Assembly (NCBI GenBank): GCA_947454955.1
Contig: CANGLW010000001.1
Span: forward strand, 186,001 to 250,000
DNA length: 64,000 nucleotides
Direction of reading: 5' to 3'
Source: Comamonadaceae bacterium
Lineage (GTDB): Bacteria > Pseudomonadota > Gammaproteobacteria > Burkholderiales > Burkholderiaceae_C
A program made the position numbers and the translations under genes. This document shows, in pieces, positions 56,580-64,000 of this stretch. The notes beneath the pieces were generated by a model, which was given only the letters and a program-made list of their open reading frames with translations, did no database searches and was not told where the DNA came from. Positions within the stretch are counted from its first letter, which is position 1, and each line of letters opens with the position of its first letter.

Positions 56580-57701
56580 ATGACCTCCGACCTGCACGCG
56601 CCTGTGGCGATATCGCCTGTTGAAGACATCGTGGCCGACATGCGCGCAGGTCGCATGGTCATTCTGGTGGACGAGGAAGACCGTGAGAACGAAGGCGACT
56701 TGGTCTTGGCTGCTGACCACGTCACGCCTGAGGCCATCAACTTCATGGCCCGCTTTGGCCGCGGCCTGATTTGCCTGACCCTGACCCGCGAGCGTTGCGA
56801 GTACCTCAAGCTCCCGCCCATGGCCGCGCGCAATGGCACGGTGTACAGCACCGCCTTCACTGTGTCCATTGAAGCCGCCACCGGTGTGACCACCGGCATT
56901 TCTGCCGCTGATCGCGCCCGCACCATTGCCGTGGCCGTGGCCCGCGACACACAGCCCCAAGACCTGGTGCAACCCGGTCACATCTTCCCTTTGCAAGCCG
57001 TGGATGGCGGTGTGCTCATGCGCGCTGGCCACACCGAAGCGGGTTGCGACCTCTCAGCCATGGCCGGTTGCTCGCCCAGTGCGGTGATTTGCGAGATCAT
57101 GAAAGACGACGGCACCATGGCCCGTCTGCCTGACCTGCAACAGTTCGCGGCCGAGCACGGCCTGAAGATCGGCACGATTGCTGACCTGATTGAACACCGC
57201 AGCAAAACAGAATCGTTGGTGGAAAAGCTCGGCACGCGCACCTTGCAAACCGCACATGGCGAATTCACCGCCCATGCGTTCCGTGACAAGCCCAGCCAGG
57301 CCCTGCACCTGGCGCTGGTGCGCGGCAAGATCAGCAGCGACCACGCTGTGCTGGCCCGCGTGCATGAACCTCTGTCTGTGCTGGATGCTTTAGAGGTCAA
57401 CCGCACCATGCACTCCTGGCCGCTGGATGCGACGCTCTCGCGCATTGCGCAAGACAACTGCGGCGTGGTGGTGCTGCTCAATTGCGGTGAATCAGCCGAC
57501 AAATTGCTGGCCCAATTTGAAGGCACCGCACGCGCCAGCCAAGCCCCAGAACGCGGCCGCATGGACCTGCGCACCTACGGCATAGGCGCGCAAATTTTGC
57601 GTGAATGCGGCGTGGTGAAAATGCAGCTCATGGGTAACCCGCGCCGCATGCCCAGCATGACAGGCTACGGGCTTGAAATCACCGGTTACGTGACACGATA
57701 A
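56580..57701 (+). CDS. ribBA: 3,4-dihydroxy-2-butanone-4-phosphate synthase with degenerate GTP cyclohydrolase II domain
   Basis: A 373 aa RibBA-like protein. The N-terminal DHBP synthase domain (1 to about 205) is intact, with [11 protein letters not shown] (31-41) and the [13 protein letters not shown] region. The C-terminal domain (about 215-373) has GCHII architecture, but the zinc-binding C-x2-GD...CDC motif is absent. The corresponding segment reads [20 protein letters not shown]. Only the first activity is therefore expected. Such RibBX-like degenerate proteins are known in proteobacteria, and a separate ribA must supply GCHII. The promoter after the inserted gene pair is not obvious. 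Confidence 0.92.
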   Translation: MTSDLHAPVAISPVEDIVADMRAGRMVILVDEEDRENEGDLVLAADHVTPEAINFMARFGRGLICLTLTRERCEYLKLPPMAARNGTVYSTAFTVSIEAATGVTTGISAADRARTIAVAVARDTQPQDLVQPGHIFPLQAVDGGVLMRAGHTEAGCDLSAMAGCSPSAVICEIMKDDGTMARLPDLQQFAAEHGLKIGTIADLIEHRSKTESLVEKLGTRTLQTAHGEFTAHAFRDKPSQALHLALVRGKISSDHAVLARVHEPLSVLDALEVNRTMHSWPLDATLSRIAQDNCGVVVLLNCGESADKLLAQFEGTARASQAPERGRMDLRTYGIGAQILRECGVVKMQLMGNPRRMPSMTGYGLEITGYVTR

Positions 57702-57714
57702 ACAAAGGACATCT

Positions 57715-58191
57715 ATGTTCGGCGCAGACAAAGGCCACTTGGCCAACGAAGACCAACGCATGGACGGCAAAAAGCTGTTCATTGGTATCGTGCAAGCCCG
57801 CTTCAACGAAGACATCACCAACGAGTTGGCCCGCGCTTGCAAAGCCGAGTTGCTGGCCCTGGGTGTGTCGGACAAACACATTGACCATGTGCGTGTGCCC
57901 GGTGCGCTGGAAGTGCCAGTGGCTCTTCAAGCCATGGCCGAGAAAAACCGCTACGACGCGCTCATCGCCCTGGGCTGCATCATTCGTGGCGAAACCTACC
58001 ACTTTGAACTGGTCGCCAATGAATCGGGGGCGAGTGTCTCGCGCATCGCGCTGGACTACCAAATCCCGGTGGCCAATGCCATCATCACCACCGAAAATTT
58101 AGAACAAGCCCTGGTGCGCCAGACCGACAAAGGCCGTGACGCTGCGCGCGTGGCCGTCGAAATGGCTAACCTGCTGGACGCCCTGCAATGA
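57715..58191 (+). CDS. ribH: 6,7-dimethyl-8-ribityllumazine synthase
   Basis: Condenses ribitylamino-uracil with dihydroxybutanone phosphate, giving the substrate of RibE. The 158 aa protein has the strand [18 protein letters not shown] (21-38), [11 protein letters not shown] (62-72) and the catalytic H96 in [14 protein letters not shown]. The start has AGGACAT upstream, 13 bases after the ribBA stop. Its stop overlaps the nusB start, a common arrangement. Confidence 0.97.
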   Translation: MFGADKGHLANEDQRMDGKKLFIGIVQARFNEDITNELARACKAELLALGVSDKHIDHVRVPGALEVPVALQAMAEKNRYDALIALGCIIRGETYHFELVANESGASVSRIALDYQIPVANAIITTENLEQALVRQTDKGRDAARVAVEMANLLDALQ

Positions 58192-58676
58192 CCGACGACA
58201 ACACCAGCCCAGCGGCTAAAAAGCCCGCCAACAAAATCCACAAATCAGGCCGCAGCCGTGCGCGTGGCTTTGCCCTGCAAGCGATCTACCAACACCTGGT
58301 GGGCCGCAACGACGCCGAGCACATTGACGCGTTCACCCGCGACCTCTCGGGTTTCAACAAGGCCGATGCTGCGCACTTCGATGCGCTCTTGCATGGTTGC
58401 GTGGAACAAGCCGCTGAGTTGGACGCCCTCATCTCGCCCTTGCTGGATCGCCAGTGGGCTGAGATTTCGCCGATTGAACACGGCGTGATGTGGATAGGCG
58501 CTTACGAGTTCAAACATTGCCCTGAAGTGCCATGGCGTGTGGTGATCAACGAGTGTGTGGAACTGGCCAAAGAGTTCGGCGGCACGGACGGTCACAAGTA
58601 CGTCAACGGCATCCTCAACGGCTTGGCACCGCAACTGCGCGCGCTGGAAGTACAGGCCGACCGCGCCAAAGCTTGA
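58188..58676 (+). CDS. nusB: Transcription antitermination factor NusB
   Basis: RNA-binding helical protein that, with NusE/S10, binds boxA in rRNA leaders and prevents premature termination. The 162 aa protein contains [20 protein letters not shown] and the late [20 protein letters not shown] followed by VNGILNGLA, both strongly conserved in NusB. The N-terminal 24 residues are a basic extension. Start overlap with ribH (ATGA) indicates translational coupling. The aminotransferase gene begins 1 base after its stop. Confidence 0.96.
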   Translation: MTDDNTSPAAKKPANKIHKSGRSRARGFALQAIYQHLVGRNDAEHIDAFTRDLSGFNKADAAHFDALLHGCVEQAAELDALISPLLDRQWAEISPIEHGVMWIGAYEFKHCPEVPWRVVINECVELAKEFGGTDGHKYVNGILNGLAPQLRALEVQADRAKA

Positions 58677-58677
58677 C

Positions 58678-59868
58678 ATGCGAGTGTCCCGCCGCGCCCA
58701 GCGTGTGCAGCCTTTCTATGTGATGGAAGTGGCCAAGGCAGCGGCTGAGCTGTCGCAGCGCATCCGCGCAGGTCACACCAACAACACCGATCCCCTGGTC
58801 TTGCTCAACATGGGCGAGCCCGATTTCACCGCAGCACCTTTGGTGGTGCAAGCCGCCACCCGCGCTTTGCAAGACGGGCACACCCAGTACACCGCCGCCA
58901 CTGGCCTGCCCGCACTGCGCGAGCGCATCAGCCAGTGGTATGCCGAGCGCCTTGGTGCCCAGGTGAGCGCGGAACGCATCATCATCACCGCCGGTGCTTC
59001 TGCGGCTTTGCAACTGGCTTGTTTGGCCCTGATTGAAGCGGGTGACGACGTGCTCATGCCTGACCCGAGCTACCCTTGCAACAAACAGTTTGTGAGTGCG
59101 GCCGAAGGCACACCCGTGAGCGTACCCACCACCGCGGCCGAGCGTTTTCAACTGAGCGCGTCCAGCGTTCAAGCCCATTGGAACGAACGTACCCGCGGGG
59201 TCTTGCTGGCCTCGCCTTCCAACCCCACTGGCACCTCGGTGCACCCCGATGAACTGCGGCGCATCCACGAGGTGGTAAGCGCACGCGGCGGTGTGACGAT
59301 GGTGGACGAGATTTACCTGCCGCTGAGCTACGACGAACGTTTCAGCCGCAGCGCCTTGGCCATTGACGACCAAATCATCAGCATCAACAGCTTCTCGAAG
59401 TACTTCAACATGACCGGCTGGCGCCTGGGCTGGCTGGTGGTGCCACCTCAACTGGTCGGCGCGGTGGAGCGCCTGGCGCAAAACCTGTTCATTTGCGCCA
59501 GCACCGTGGCACAGCACGCCGCCCTGGCCTGCTTTGAACCCGAGAGCCTGGCCCTGCATGAAGCGCGCCGTGCCGAGTTCAAAGCACGTCGAGATTTCTT
59601 CATCCCGCAACTCCAAGCCCTGGGCCTGCACGTGCCGGTGATGCCCGATGGCGCGTTTTACGCTTGGGCTGATGTGAGCCCCACCTTCGACAAATTAGGC
59701 GTGAACAGCAGCTGGGACTGGGTGTTCAAGATTCTGCAAGACACCCACATTGCAGTAGCCCCCGGGCGAGATTTTGGAGCGGCTGAAAACATGGTTCGCT
59801 TCTCAACTGCTGGCTCTATGGCGCAGCTTGAAGAAGCTTTGCGCCGTTTGAAACAACGGCTGGCATGA
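58678..59868 (+). CDS. PLP-dependent aminotransferase, class I/II
   Basis: A 396 aa fold-type I aminotransferase. The PLP-binding Lys is K241 in INSFSKYFNMTGWRLGW. The substrate/PLP contacts are in LLASPSNPTGTSVHPDEL (with the Asn) and MVDEIYLPLSY (with the Asp). ATG 58678 is used; a longer frame would run through nusB. It is related to aspartate/alanine aminotransferases, but the amino donor and acceptor are unknown. The ybgC start overlaps its stop, linking it to the tol genes. Confidence 0.93.
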   Translation: MRVSRRAQRVQPFYVMEVAKAAAELSQRIRAGHTNNTDPLVLLNMGEPDFTAAPLVVQAATRALQDGHTQYTAATGLPALRERISQWYAERLGAQVSAERIIITAGASAALQLACLALIEAGDDVLMPDPSYPCNKQFVSAAEGTPVSVPTTAAERFQLSASSVQAHWNERTRGVLLASPSNPTGTSVHPDELRRIHEVVSARGGVTMVDEIYLPLSYDERFSRSALAIDDQIISINSFSKYFNMTGWRLGWLVVPPQLVGAVERLAQNLFICASTVAQHAALACFEPESLALHEARRAEFKARRDFFIPQLQALGLHVPVMPDGAFYAWADVSPTFDKLGVNSSWDWVFKILQDTHIAVAPGRDFGAAENMVRFSTAGSMAQLEEALRRLKQRLA

Positions 59869-60272
59869 GCATGTTCAGCTGGCCCATCCGCGTTTACTGG
59901 GAAGACACCGATGCCGGCGGCATTGTGTTTTACGCCAACTACCTGAAGTTTTTTGAACGTGCCCGCACCGAGTGGCTGCGCTCAAAGGGTGTGCATCAGC
60001 ATTCGCTCAAAATCAGCACCGGCGGCATGTTTGTGGTGACCGACACTGCCTTGAGCTACAAGCTGCCTGCGCGCTTGGACGATGAGCTGCTGGTCACCGC
60101 CCACATCACCCACGCTGGCCGTGCGTCCATGCAACTTCAACAAGAAGCCTACAAAGTGGTGGCCGATGAAAAAATCCTCTTGTGTGAGGGTACGATTCGC
60201 ATAGGCTGGGTCAACGCTGGCACACTGCAGCCTGCGCGGATCCCCTCTTCTATCCTGGATGTCCTGAAATGA
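59865..60272 (+). CDS. ybgC: Tol-Pal system-associated acyl-CoA thioesterase
   Basis: A 135 aa hotdog-fold thioesterase. The signature WPIRVYWEDTDAGGIVFYAN contains the catalytic D16. It is the first gene of the ybgC-tolQ-tolR-tolA cluster: ATG 59865 overlaps the aminotransferase stop, and its own stop overlaps the tolQ ATG. YbgC acts on short-chain or acyl-ACP-linked thioesters and interacts with phospholipid synthesis enzymes in E. coli. The precise role in the Tol system is unclear. Confidence 0.95.
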   Translation: MSMFSWPIRVYWEDTDAGGIVFYANYLKFFERARTEWLRSKGVHQHSLKISTGGMFVVTDTALSYKLPARLDDELLVTAHITHAGRASMQLQQEAYKVVADEKILLCEGTIRIGWVNAGTLQPARIPSSILDVLK

Positions 60273-60964
60273 ACCAAGACCTGTCAATTCTTCATCTGGT
60301 GCTCAATGCCAGCATCGTGGTGCAACTGGTGATGTTGCTGCTGGTGTCCATCTCGGTGGCCAGCTGGGCAGCGATTTTCCGCAAGCTGTTTGCACTGAAA
60401 AAAGTCAAATCGCTCAACGATGGTTTCGAGCGTGACTTCTGGTCAGGCACCAGCTTGAACGAGTTGTTTTTGGCCGCCACCAAAAACGGGCGCGATGGCG
60501 GCCCGATGGAGCGCATTTTTGCCAGTGGCATGCGCGAGTACCAAAAGCTGCGTGAGCGTCGCATCTCTGATGCCGGTACCCTGCTCGACGGCGCACGCCG
60601 CGCCATGCGCGCGAGCTACCAGCGCGAGATGGACTCGGTCGAGTCGCAACTCTCTTTTCTGGCCACCGTGGGTTCGGTTTCGCCTTATGTGGGCTTGTTT
60701 GGCACGGTGTGGGGCATCATGCACGCCTTCACTGGCTTGGCCGCACTCACGCAAGTGACGCTGGCTACCGTGGCTCCTGGTATTGCCGAGGCCCTGGTGG
60801 CCACGGCCATCGGTTTGTTTGCCGCCATTCCTGCGGTGGTGGCCTACAACCGCTTTGCGCGAGACATTGACCGCGTGGCCAATGGTTTGGAGACCTTCAT
60901 CGAAGAGTTCTCCAACATCTTGCAACGCAATGTGGGCGCGACCCAATCGCCTTCGGGCCTGTAA
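60269..60964 (+). CDS. tolQ: Tol-Pal system proton channel subunit TolQ
   Basis: A 231 aa inner membrane protein of the MotA/TolQ/ExbB family. The first TM is at about residues 12-35 (LNASIVVQLVMLLLVSISVA). TM2 and TM3 lie around 135-160 (VSPYVGLFGTVWGIMHAF) and 170-195 (VAPGIAEALVATAIGLFAAI), with the conserved GLFGTV and PGIAEAL motifs. With TolR it forms the proton-driven motor energising TolA. It overlaps ybgC and precedes tolR by 9 bases. Confidence 0.96.
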   Translation: MNQDLSILHLVLNASIVVQLVMLLLVSISVASWAAIFRKLFALKKVKSLNDGFERDFWSGTSLNELFLAATKNGRDGGPMERIFASGMREYQKLRERRISDAGTLLDGARRAMRASYQREMDSVESQLSFLATVGSVSPYVGLFGTVWGIMHAFTGLAALTQVTLATVAPGIAEALVATAIGLFAAIPAVVAYNRFARDIDRVANGLETFIEEFSNILQRNVGATQSPSGL

Positions 60965-60973
60965 GGAGCTGCC

Positions 60974-61393
60974 ATGCCTTCAGTCGCAGGTCGTGGTCGC
61001 GGACGGCGCACCATCAATGAAATCAACATGGTGCCTTTCATCGATGTGATGCTGGTGCTGCTCATCATCTTCATGGTGACCGCACCCCTCATTGCACCGA
61101 GCATGATTGACCTGCCCAGCATCGGCAAGGCCGCCAAGCAGCCCGATGAGATTGTGCAAATCGTCATCACCAAATCTGAAGCCATCGAGCTCAAGCTCAA
61201 AGACAAAACCACCTCGGTGGGTTTGACGGATGTGGCGGCCATGGTCAAGCAAAACCTGGGCACAGGCACCAACACCGCGGTGGTCATCAGTGCGGACAAA
61301 ACCGTGAAGTACGAAACCGTGGTGAAGGTCATGGACACCTTGCAACGCGCGGGTATTGCGCGTGTGGGTTTGTCGGTGCAACTGGCCAACTGA
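60974..61393 (+). CDS. tolR: Tol-Pal system protein TolR
   Basis: A 139 aa ExbD/TolR family protein. The single TM contains INMVPFIDVMLVLLIIFMVT with the proton-relay Asp in PFIDVMLVLL. A periplasmic peptidoglycan-binding domain follows (about 60-139), ending GIARVGLSVQLAN. AAGGAGCTGCC upstream is an excellent SD. It is partner of TolQ in the motor and lies directly between tolQ and tolA. Confidence 0.96.
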   Translation: MPSVAGRGRGRRTINEINMVPFIDVMLVLLIIFMVTAPLIAPSMIDLPSIGKAAKQPDEIVQIVITKSEAIELKLKDKTTSVGLTDVAAMVKQNLGTGTNTAVVISADKTVKYETVVKVMDTLQRAGIARVGLSVQLAN

Positions 61394-61441
61394 TACCGGC
61401 TCATTGACCTTGGTCATTTGAACTTGACGAACTGATCTCGC

Positions 61442-62332
61442 ATGCACGCCCTGGACCGTCCTGAATTCATGCCGCCACCCCCACCAGGGTTGATGCGTGC
61501 GTTCAGCCTGGCCCTGCTGGCACATGTGTTTTTGGTGGTGGCCCTGACTTTCGCGGTGAACTGGAAACACCAACCCGATGTGGTCTCGGTCTCAGCCGAG
61601 TTGTGGTCTGCCGTGCCGCAAGAGGCAGCGCCCAAGCTGGTGGAAACACCCCCAGAACCTGAGCCTGAACCTAAGCCCGCTCCTAAAGTTGAAGCACCTA
61701 AACCAGACCCGGCGCTGGCCGAGGCTGAAATCAACCTGAAGAAAGAGAAAAAGCGCAAAGAGGACAAGCTGCGCCTGGAAGAAGAGAAGAAACGTGAGTT
61801 GGCCAAAAAAGAAGCTGACAAGAAAGAGGCCGAGAAACTCGAGAAGCTGAAAAAAGAAAAAGAGAAAAAGCTGGCTGACGAGAAAAAGCAGCAAGAAGAC
61901 AAGAAACTGGCTCAAGAGAAAAAACGCAAAGAGGACGCCAAGCGCGAAGAGGAGAACAAGGCGCTTGAAAAGCAACGCCAGGACAACCTCAAACGCATGG
62001 CAGGTTTGGCTAGCGCCACAGGTGGGGCGACCGCCACAGGCAACGCGCAAGTGTCTTCAGGCCCATCAGCCAGTTATGCGGGTCGCATTGTGGCGCGCAT
62101 CAAACCCAACATCGTGCTCACCAGCCCGGTCTCAGGCAACCCCATGGCCGAAGTGGAAGTGCGCACCTCGCCCGATGGCACCATCGTGGGCCGCAAGCTG
62201 CTCAAGTCCAGCGGTGTCGCGGCTTGGGACGACGCGGTGCTCAAAGCCATCGACAAAACCGAAGTCTTGCCGCGCGATGTGGACGGGCGCGTACCCAGCA
62301 ATTTGGTGATTGGTTTCAGGCCGCTGGACTGA
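61442..62332 (+). CDS. tolA: Cell envelope integrity protein TolA
   Basis: A 296 aa protein linking the TolQR motor to the outer membrane. A TM anchor is present (about 18-40, RAFSLALLAHVFLVVALTFA). A Pro-rich part (PEPEPEPKPAPK) follows, then a long Lys/Glu/Ala coiled-coil (about 95-190). The C-terminal globular domain (about 205-296) has YAGRIVARIKPNIVLTSP and ends in the TonB_C-like PSNLVIGFRPLD. The C-terminal domain is shorter than E. coli TolA, typical for beta-proteobacteria. Normally tolB and pal follow, but here a vapBC pair does. Confidence 0.93.
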   Translation: MHALDRPEFMPPPPPGLMRAFSLALLAHVFLVVALTFAVNWKHQPDVVSVSAELWSAVPQEAAPKLVETPPEPEPEPKPAPKVEAPKPDPALAEAEINLKKEKKRKEDKLRLEEEKKRELAKKEADKKEAEKLEKLKKEKEKKLADEKKQQEDKKLAQEKKRKEDAKREEENKALEKQRQDNLKRMAGLASATGGATATGNAQVSSGPSASYAGRIVARIKPNIVLTSPVSGNPMAEVEVRTSPDGTIVGRKLLKSSGVAAWDDAVLKAIDKTEVLPRDVDGRVPSNLVIGFRPLD

Positions 62333-62338
62333 ACGAAC

Positions 62339-62381
62339 TGGACATGATCCTTATGAATGTATATACTAATAATATATACAT
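62339..62381 (+). promoter_or_regulatory. vapBC promoter and palindromic operator
   Basis: TGGACA (62339-62344), 17 bases and TATACT (62362-62367) form a good sigma70-like promoter. The perfect 9-base inverted repeat ATGTATATA (62357-62365) / TATATACAT (62373-62381) with a 7-base spacer covers the -10. It starts 24 bases after the tolA stop. This is the expected site for autoregulation by the VapBC complex. Confidence 0.8.
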
Positions 62382-62396
62382 ACTCAGGGGAAGATC

Positions 62397-62627
62397 ATGA
62401 CCATGGCACGCATTTTCCAATCGGGCAACAGCCAAGCGGTACGTTTACCCAAAGAGTTCCGTTTCGACACAGACCAGGTCGAAATTTTCAGGCAAGGTAG
62501 CGACATCGTTCTACGCCAAGTCCCCAAAAACGCAGCCGCAGTGTTTGACTTGCTCAGTAGTCTGCCCAATGACTTCATGGCAGAAGGCCGCCAAGACACC
62601 CCGCCCCAAGAGCGCGAGGCGTTTTGA
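62397..62627 (+). CDS. vapB: VapB-type antitoxin (AbrB/MazE-fold)
   Basis: A 76 aa DNA-binding antitoxin. The N-terminal swapped-hairpin AbrB domain reads ARIFQSGNSQAVRLPKEFRF, the standard VapB motif. The C-terminal tail (about 45-76) would bind and inhibit VapC. ATG 62397 follows GGGGAAG; a second ATG two codons later is equally in frame. Its stop is 2 bases before the vapC start. The palindromic operator just upstream is its likely binding site. Confidence 0.93.
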   Translation: MTMARIFQSGNSQAVRLPKEFRFDTDQVEIFRQGSDIVLRQVPKNAAAVFDLLSSLPNDFMAEGRQDTPPQEREAF

Positions 62628-62629
62628 GC

Positions 62630-63055
62630 ATGGCCAATCCGCGAAGCAAACCCAAGCGCTATTTGCTCGATACAAACATTTGCATCTACATTGCCAACGG
62701 GAGACCTTTGGCCGTGCGCCACCGGTTTGAAGAACACACCCTTGAAGAATTGGCCATGTCCACCATCACCGTGGGCGAGTTGCGCTTTGGCGCCGAAAAG
62801 AGCCAGAACCGTGAACGCGCCATGACCACCATTGAGCAATTGGTGCGAATGATCCAGCCCTGCGCCCTGCCCTTATCAGCTGCCGAACACTACGGCCATG
62901 TTCGAGCCAGCTTGCAGCTGCAAGGTCTACCTATTGGCAACAACGACCTTTGGTTGGCCGCTCACGCACTGGCGGAAGGCTGGATACTGGTGACCAACAA
63001 CACCCGGGAGTTTGCACGCGTACCCGGCTTGCAAATTGAAAACTGGGTGGCCTGA
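62630..63055 (+). CDS. vapC: VapC-type PIN domain ribonuclease toxin
   Basis: A 141 aa PIN-domain RNase toxin. Acidic metal ligands appear in YLLDTNICIYI (first Asp), STITVGELRFGA (Glu) and IGNNDLWLAAHAL (Asp). The closing motif is LVTNNTREFARVPGLQIENW, the usual VapC ending. The typical target is initiator tRNA or another structured RNA; the specific one is not predictable. ATG 62630 is chosen over a TTG at 62624 inside the antitoxin stop. It converges with dnaE, 6 bases between stops. Confidence 0.93.
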   Translation: MANPRSKPKRYLLDTNICIYIANGRPLAVRHRFEEHTLEELAMSTITVGELRFGAEKSQNRERAMTTIEQLVRMIQPCALPLSAAEHYGHVRASLQLQGLPIGNNDLWLAAHALAEGWILVTNNTREFARVPGLQIENWVA

Positions 63056-63061
63056 GCGAGC

Positions 63062-64000
63062 TCAGCCCTCGTAAACAATGTTCACCGCATCCGCCCCAGC
63101 ATGGGCCAGCCATGCGCCCAGGGCGGCGTCGCTGGGGAAGAATTTCACCTGATCACCCAATTGCAGTTCGGCCTGCACGGCCAGCTCACCCGCACCTTCC
63201 GCATGGCGCTCGAGCTGCAGGCGAACGCCTAAGCCGCGCAACAACTCGCCTTGTTCGGTGAGTTCCTTGAGCGGTGGGAACTCGCTGATCAAGCGGCGGA
63301 TGTCGATGGCTTGCGCGCCCATCTTGACCTTGAGGTATTTGCCAAAACGGCAACGCGCAGCGGCCAAGTCCCACACCTGGTTGACGTTGAGTTGCAAGCC
63401 GCCCGAGAAGCGGTCGGGCATGACCTTGCCCATCACAATCACCAGCTCATCGTCTTTGAACAGGTGCTTGTTGGCGTTCATCAAGGCCTCGTCCACACGC
63501 GCATCAATCACACCAGATTTGTCGTCCAGCTTGAACAAGCCCAGCTTGCCGCGCTGGCCGTTGATGACTCGGAAATCACCCACGATGCCAGCGAGCAACT
63601 GCGGCTCTCGGCTGTCAATCAAATCGTCAATCGCGCGCTTGGCAAAGCGGCGCACCTCGGTGGCCACCTCGTCAAACAAGTGGCCGCTCAGGTAAAAGCC
63701 CACGGCGGTTTTTTCGTGCGTGAGGCGTTCTTTCACGCCCCAGGGCAAAGCCTGCACCAGCTCAGGTTCTTGCGTGCTTGAGCCGTGGCTGTCGTCCATG
63801 TCAAACAAGCCACCTTGGTTGGCATTGGCCAAGCTGGCGGCCGCAAATTCAAAAGCCCGGTCCACCGAGGCCAACAGCGCCGCGCGATTCAGATGCAGGG
63901 TGTCAAACGCACCTGCTTTGATGAGCGCCTCGACCGTGCGCTTGTTGAGCTTGCTGCGGTCCACACGCACACAAAAATCAAACAAGCTCTTGAAGGGGCC
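63062..64000 (-). CDS. dnaE: DNA polymerase III alpha subunit, C-terminal part (5' end outside window)
   Basis: The last 313 codons of the replicative polymerase. The sequence entering the window reads GPFKSLFDFCVRVDRSKLNK, followed by a helix-hairpin-helix-like VEALIKAGAFDTLHLNRAAL. The beta-clamp-binding type segment QGGLFDMDD is near position 63800. The OB-fold starts with LLAGIVGDFRVINGQRGKLG and runs through the DNA-binding strands. The C-terminal domain ends VNIVYEG. The polymerase catalytic part lies upstream of the window. Confidence 0.96.
   Translation of the reverse strand, partial: GPFKSLFDFCVRVDRSKLNKRTVEALIKAGAFDTLHLNRAALLASVDRAFEFAAASLANANQGGLFDMDDSHGSSTQEPELVQALPWGVKERLTHEKTAVGFYLSGHLFDEVATEVRRFAKRAIDDLIDSREPQLLAGIVGDFRVINGQRGKLGLFKLDDKSGVIDARVDEALMNANKHLFKDDELVIVMGKVMPDRFSGGLQLNVNQVWDLAAARCRFGKYLKVKMGAQAIDIRRLISEFPPLKELTEQGELLRGLGVRLQLERHAEGAGELAVQAELQLGDQVKFFPSDAALGAWLAHAGADAVNIVYEG

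Noticed and set aside
61735-61990. A-rich/GA-rich stretch as a repeat element
   Set aside because: It encodes the Lys/Glu coiled-coil of TolA, expected for the family.

Overview
This 64 kb window is a contiguous stretch of GC-rich bacterial chromosome, almost certainly from a betaproteobacterium of the order Burkholderiales and probably the family Comamonadaceae. That placement is my inference. It rests on several Bug-type solute-binding proteins without transporter genes, the ribD-ribE-ribBA-ribH-nusB order, a pcm-like/rhodanese/tolC/waaA neighbourhood, a minor pilin operon ending in pilY1 and pilE, and a degenerate RibBA. Genes are densely packed with many ATGA-type overlaps. No stretch longer than 300 bases lacks a gene. 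I see no insertion sequence, prophage, CRISPR array or rRNA.

Layout. 1-2115 (minus): an IorAB-type molybdenum hydroxylase pair, large subunit cut by the window edge. 2310-3863: pdxH and an exported metallo-beta-lactamase-fold hydrolase. 3941-7021 (minus): msrA, a small DUF2946-like protein and a ZnuD-like TonB-dependent receptor. 7144-14541: a TetR regulator, an RND adaptor and pump, a PIMT-like methyltransferase, a rhodanese and a TolC-type outer membrane channel. 14544-19044 (minus): LPS-core and sugar genes (waaA, waaC, phosphomannomutase) and an unknown outer membrane protein. 19092-24517: a nitroreductase, then a minus-strand aromatic/acyl-CoA operon (crotonase, feruloyl-CoA synthase, thioesterase, acyl-CoA dehydrogenase). 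24685-27789: an orphan PcfJ-like protein, a CoA-ester lyase and an exported glutathione peroxidase.

27940-37782 is the most interesting accessory-looking block. It holds two further molybdenum hydroxylase sets of a NicAB-like type (2Fe-2S subunit plus molybdopterin subunit), each followed by Bug-type solute-binding proteins, with an alpha/beta hydrolase at the end. One large subunit carries a Tat signal and the other does not. The substrate is unknown.

37884-45092 (minus) is housekeeping: folC, a SPOR-domain protein, cvpA, purF, metZ, gltX and then tRNA-Ala, tRNA-Glu and tRNA-Asp, closed by a bidirectional terminator. 45152-47275: an ArsC-like reductase, ppnP and argG. 47281-53615 (minus): the minor pilin operon fimT-pilV-pilW-pilX-pilY1-pilE. 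53716-59868: riboflavin biosynthesis, nusB and an aminotransferase, with a toxin-antitoxin-like pair between ribE and ribBA. 59865-62332: ybgC-tolQ-tolR-tolA, followed by a vapBC pair with its own palindromic operator instead of tolB-pal. The window ends in the 3' part of dnaE on the minus strand.

I found no single clearly new multi-gene system. The best candidates for something undescribed are the paired NicAB-like/Bug block, the hybrid-looking antitoxin module inside the rib operon, and the orphan PcfJ-like protein.
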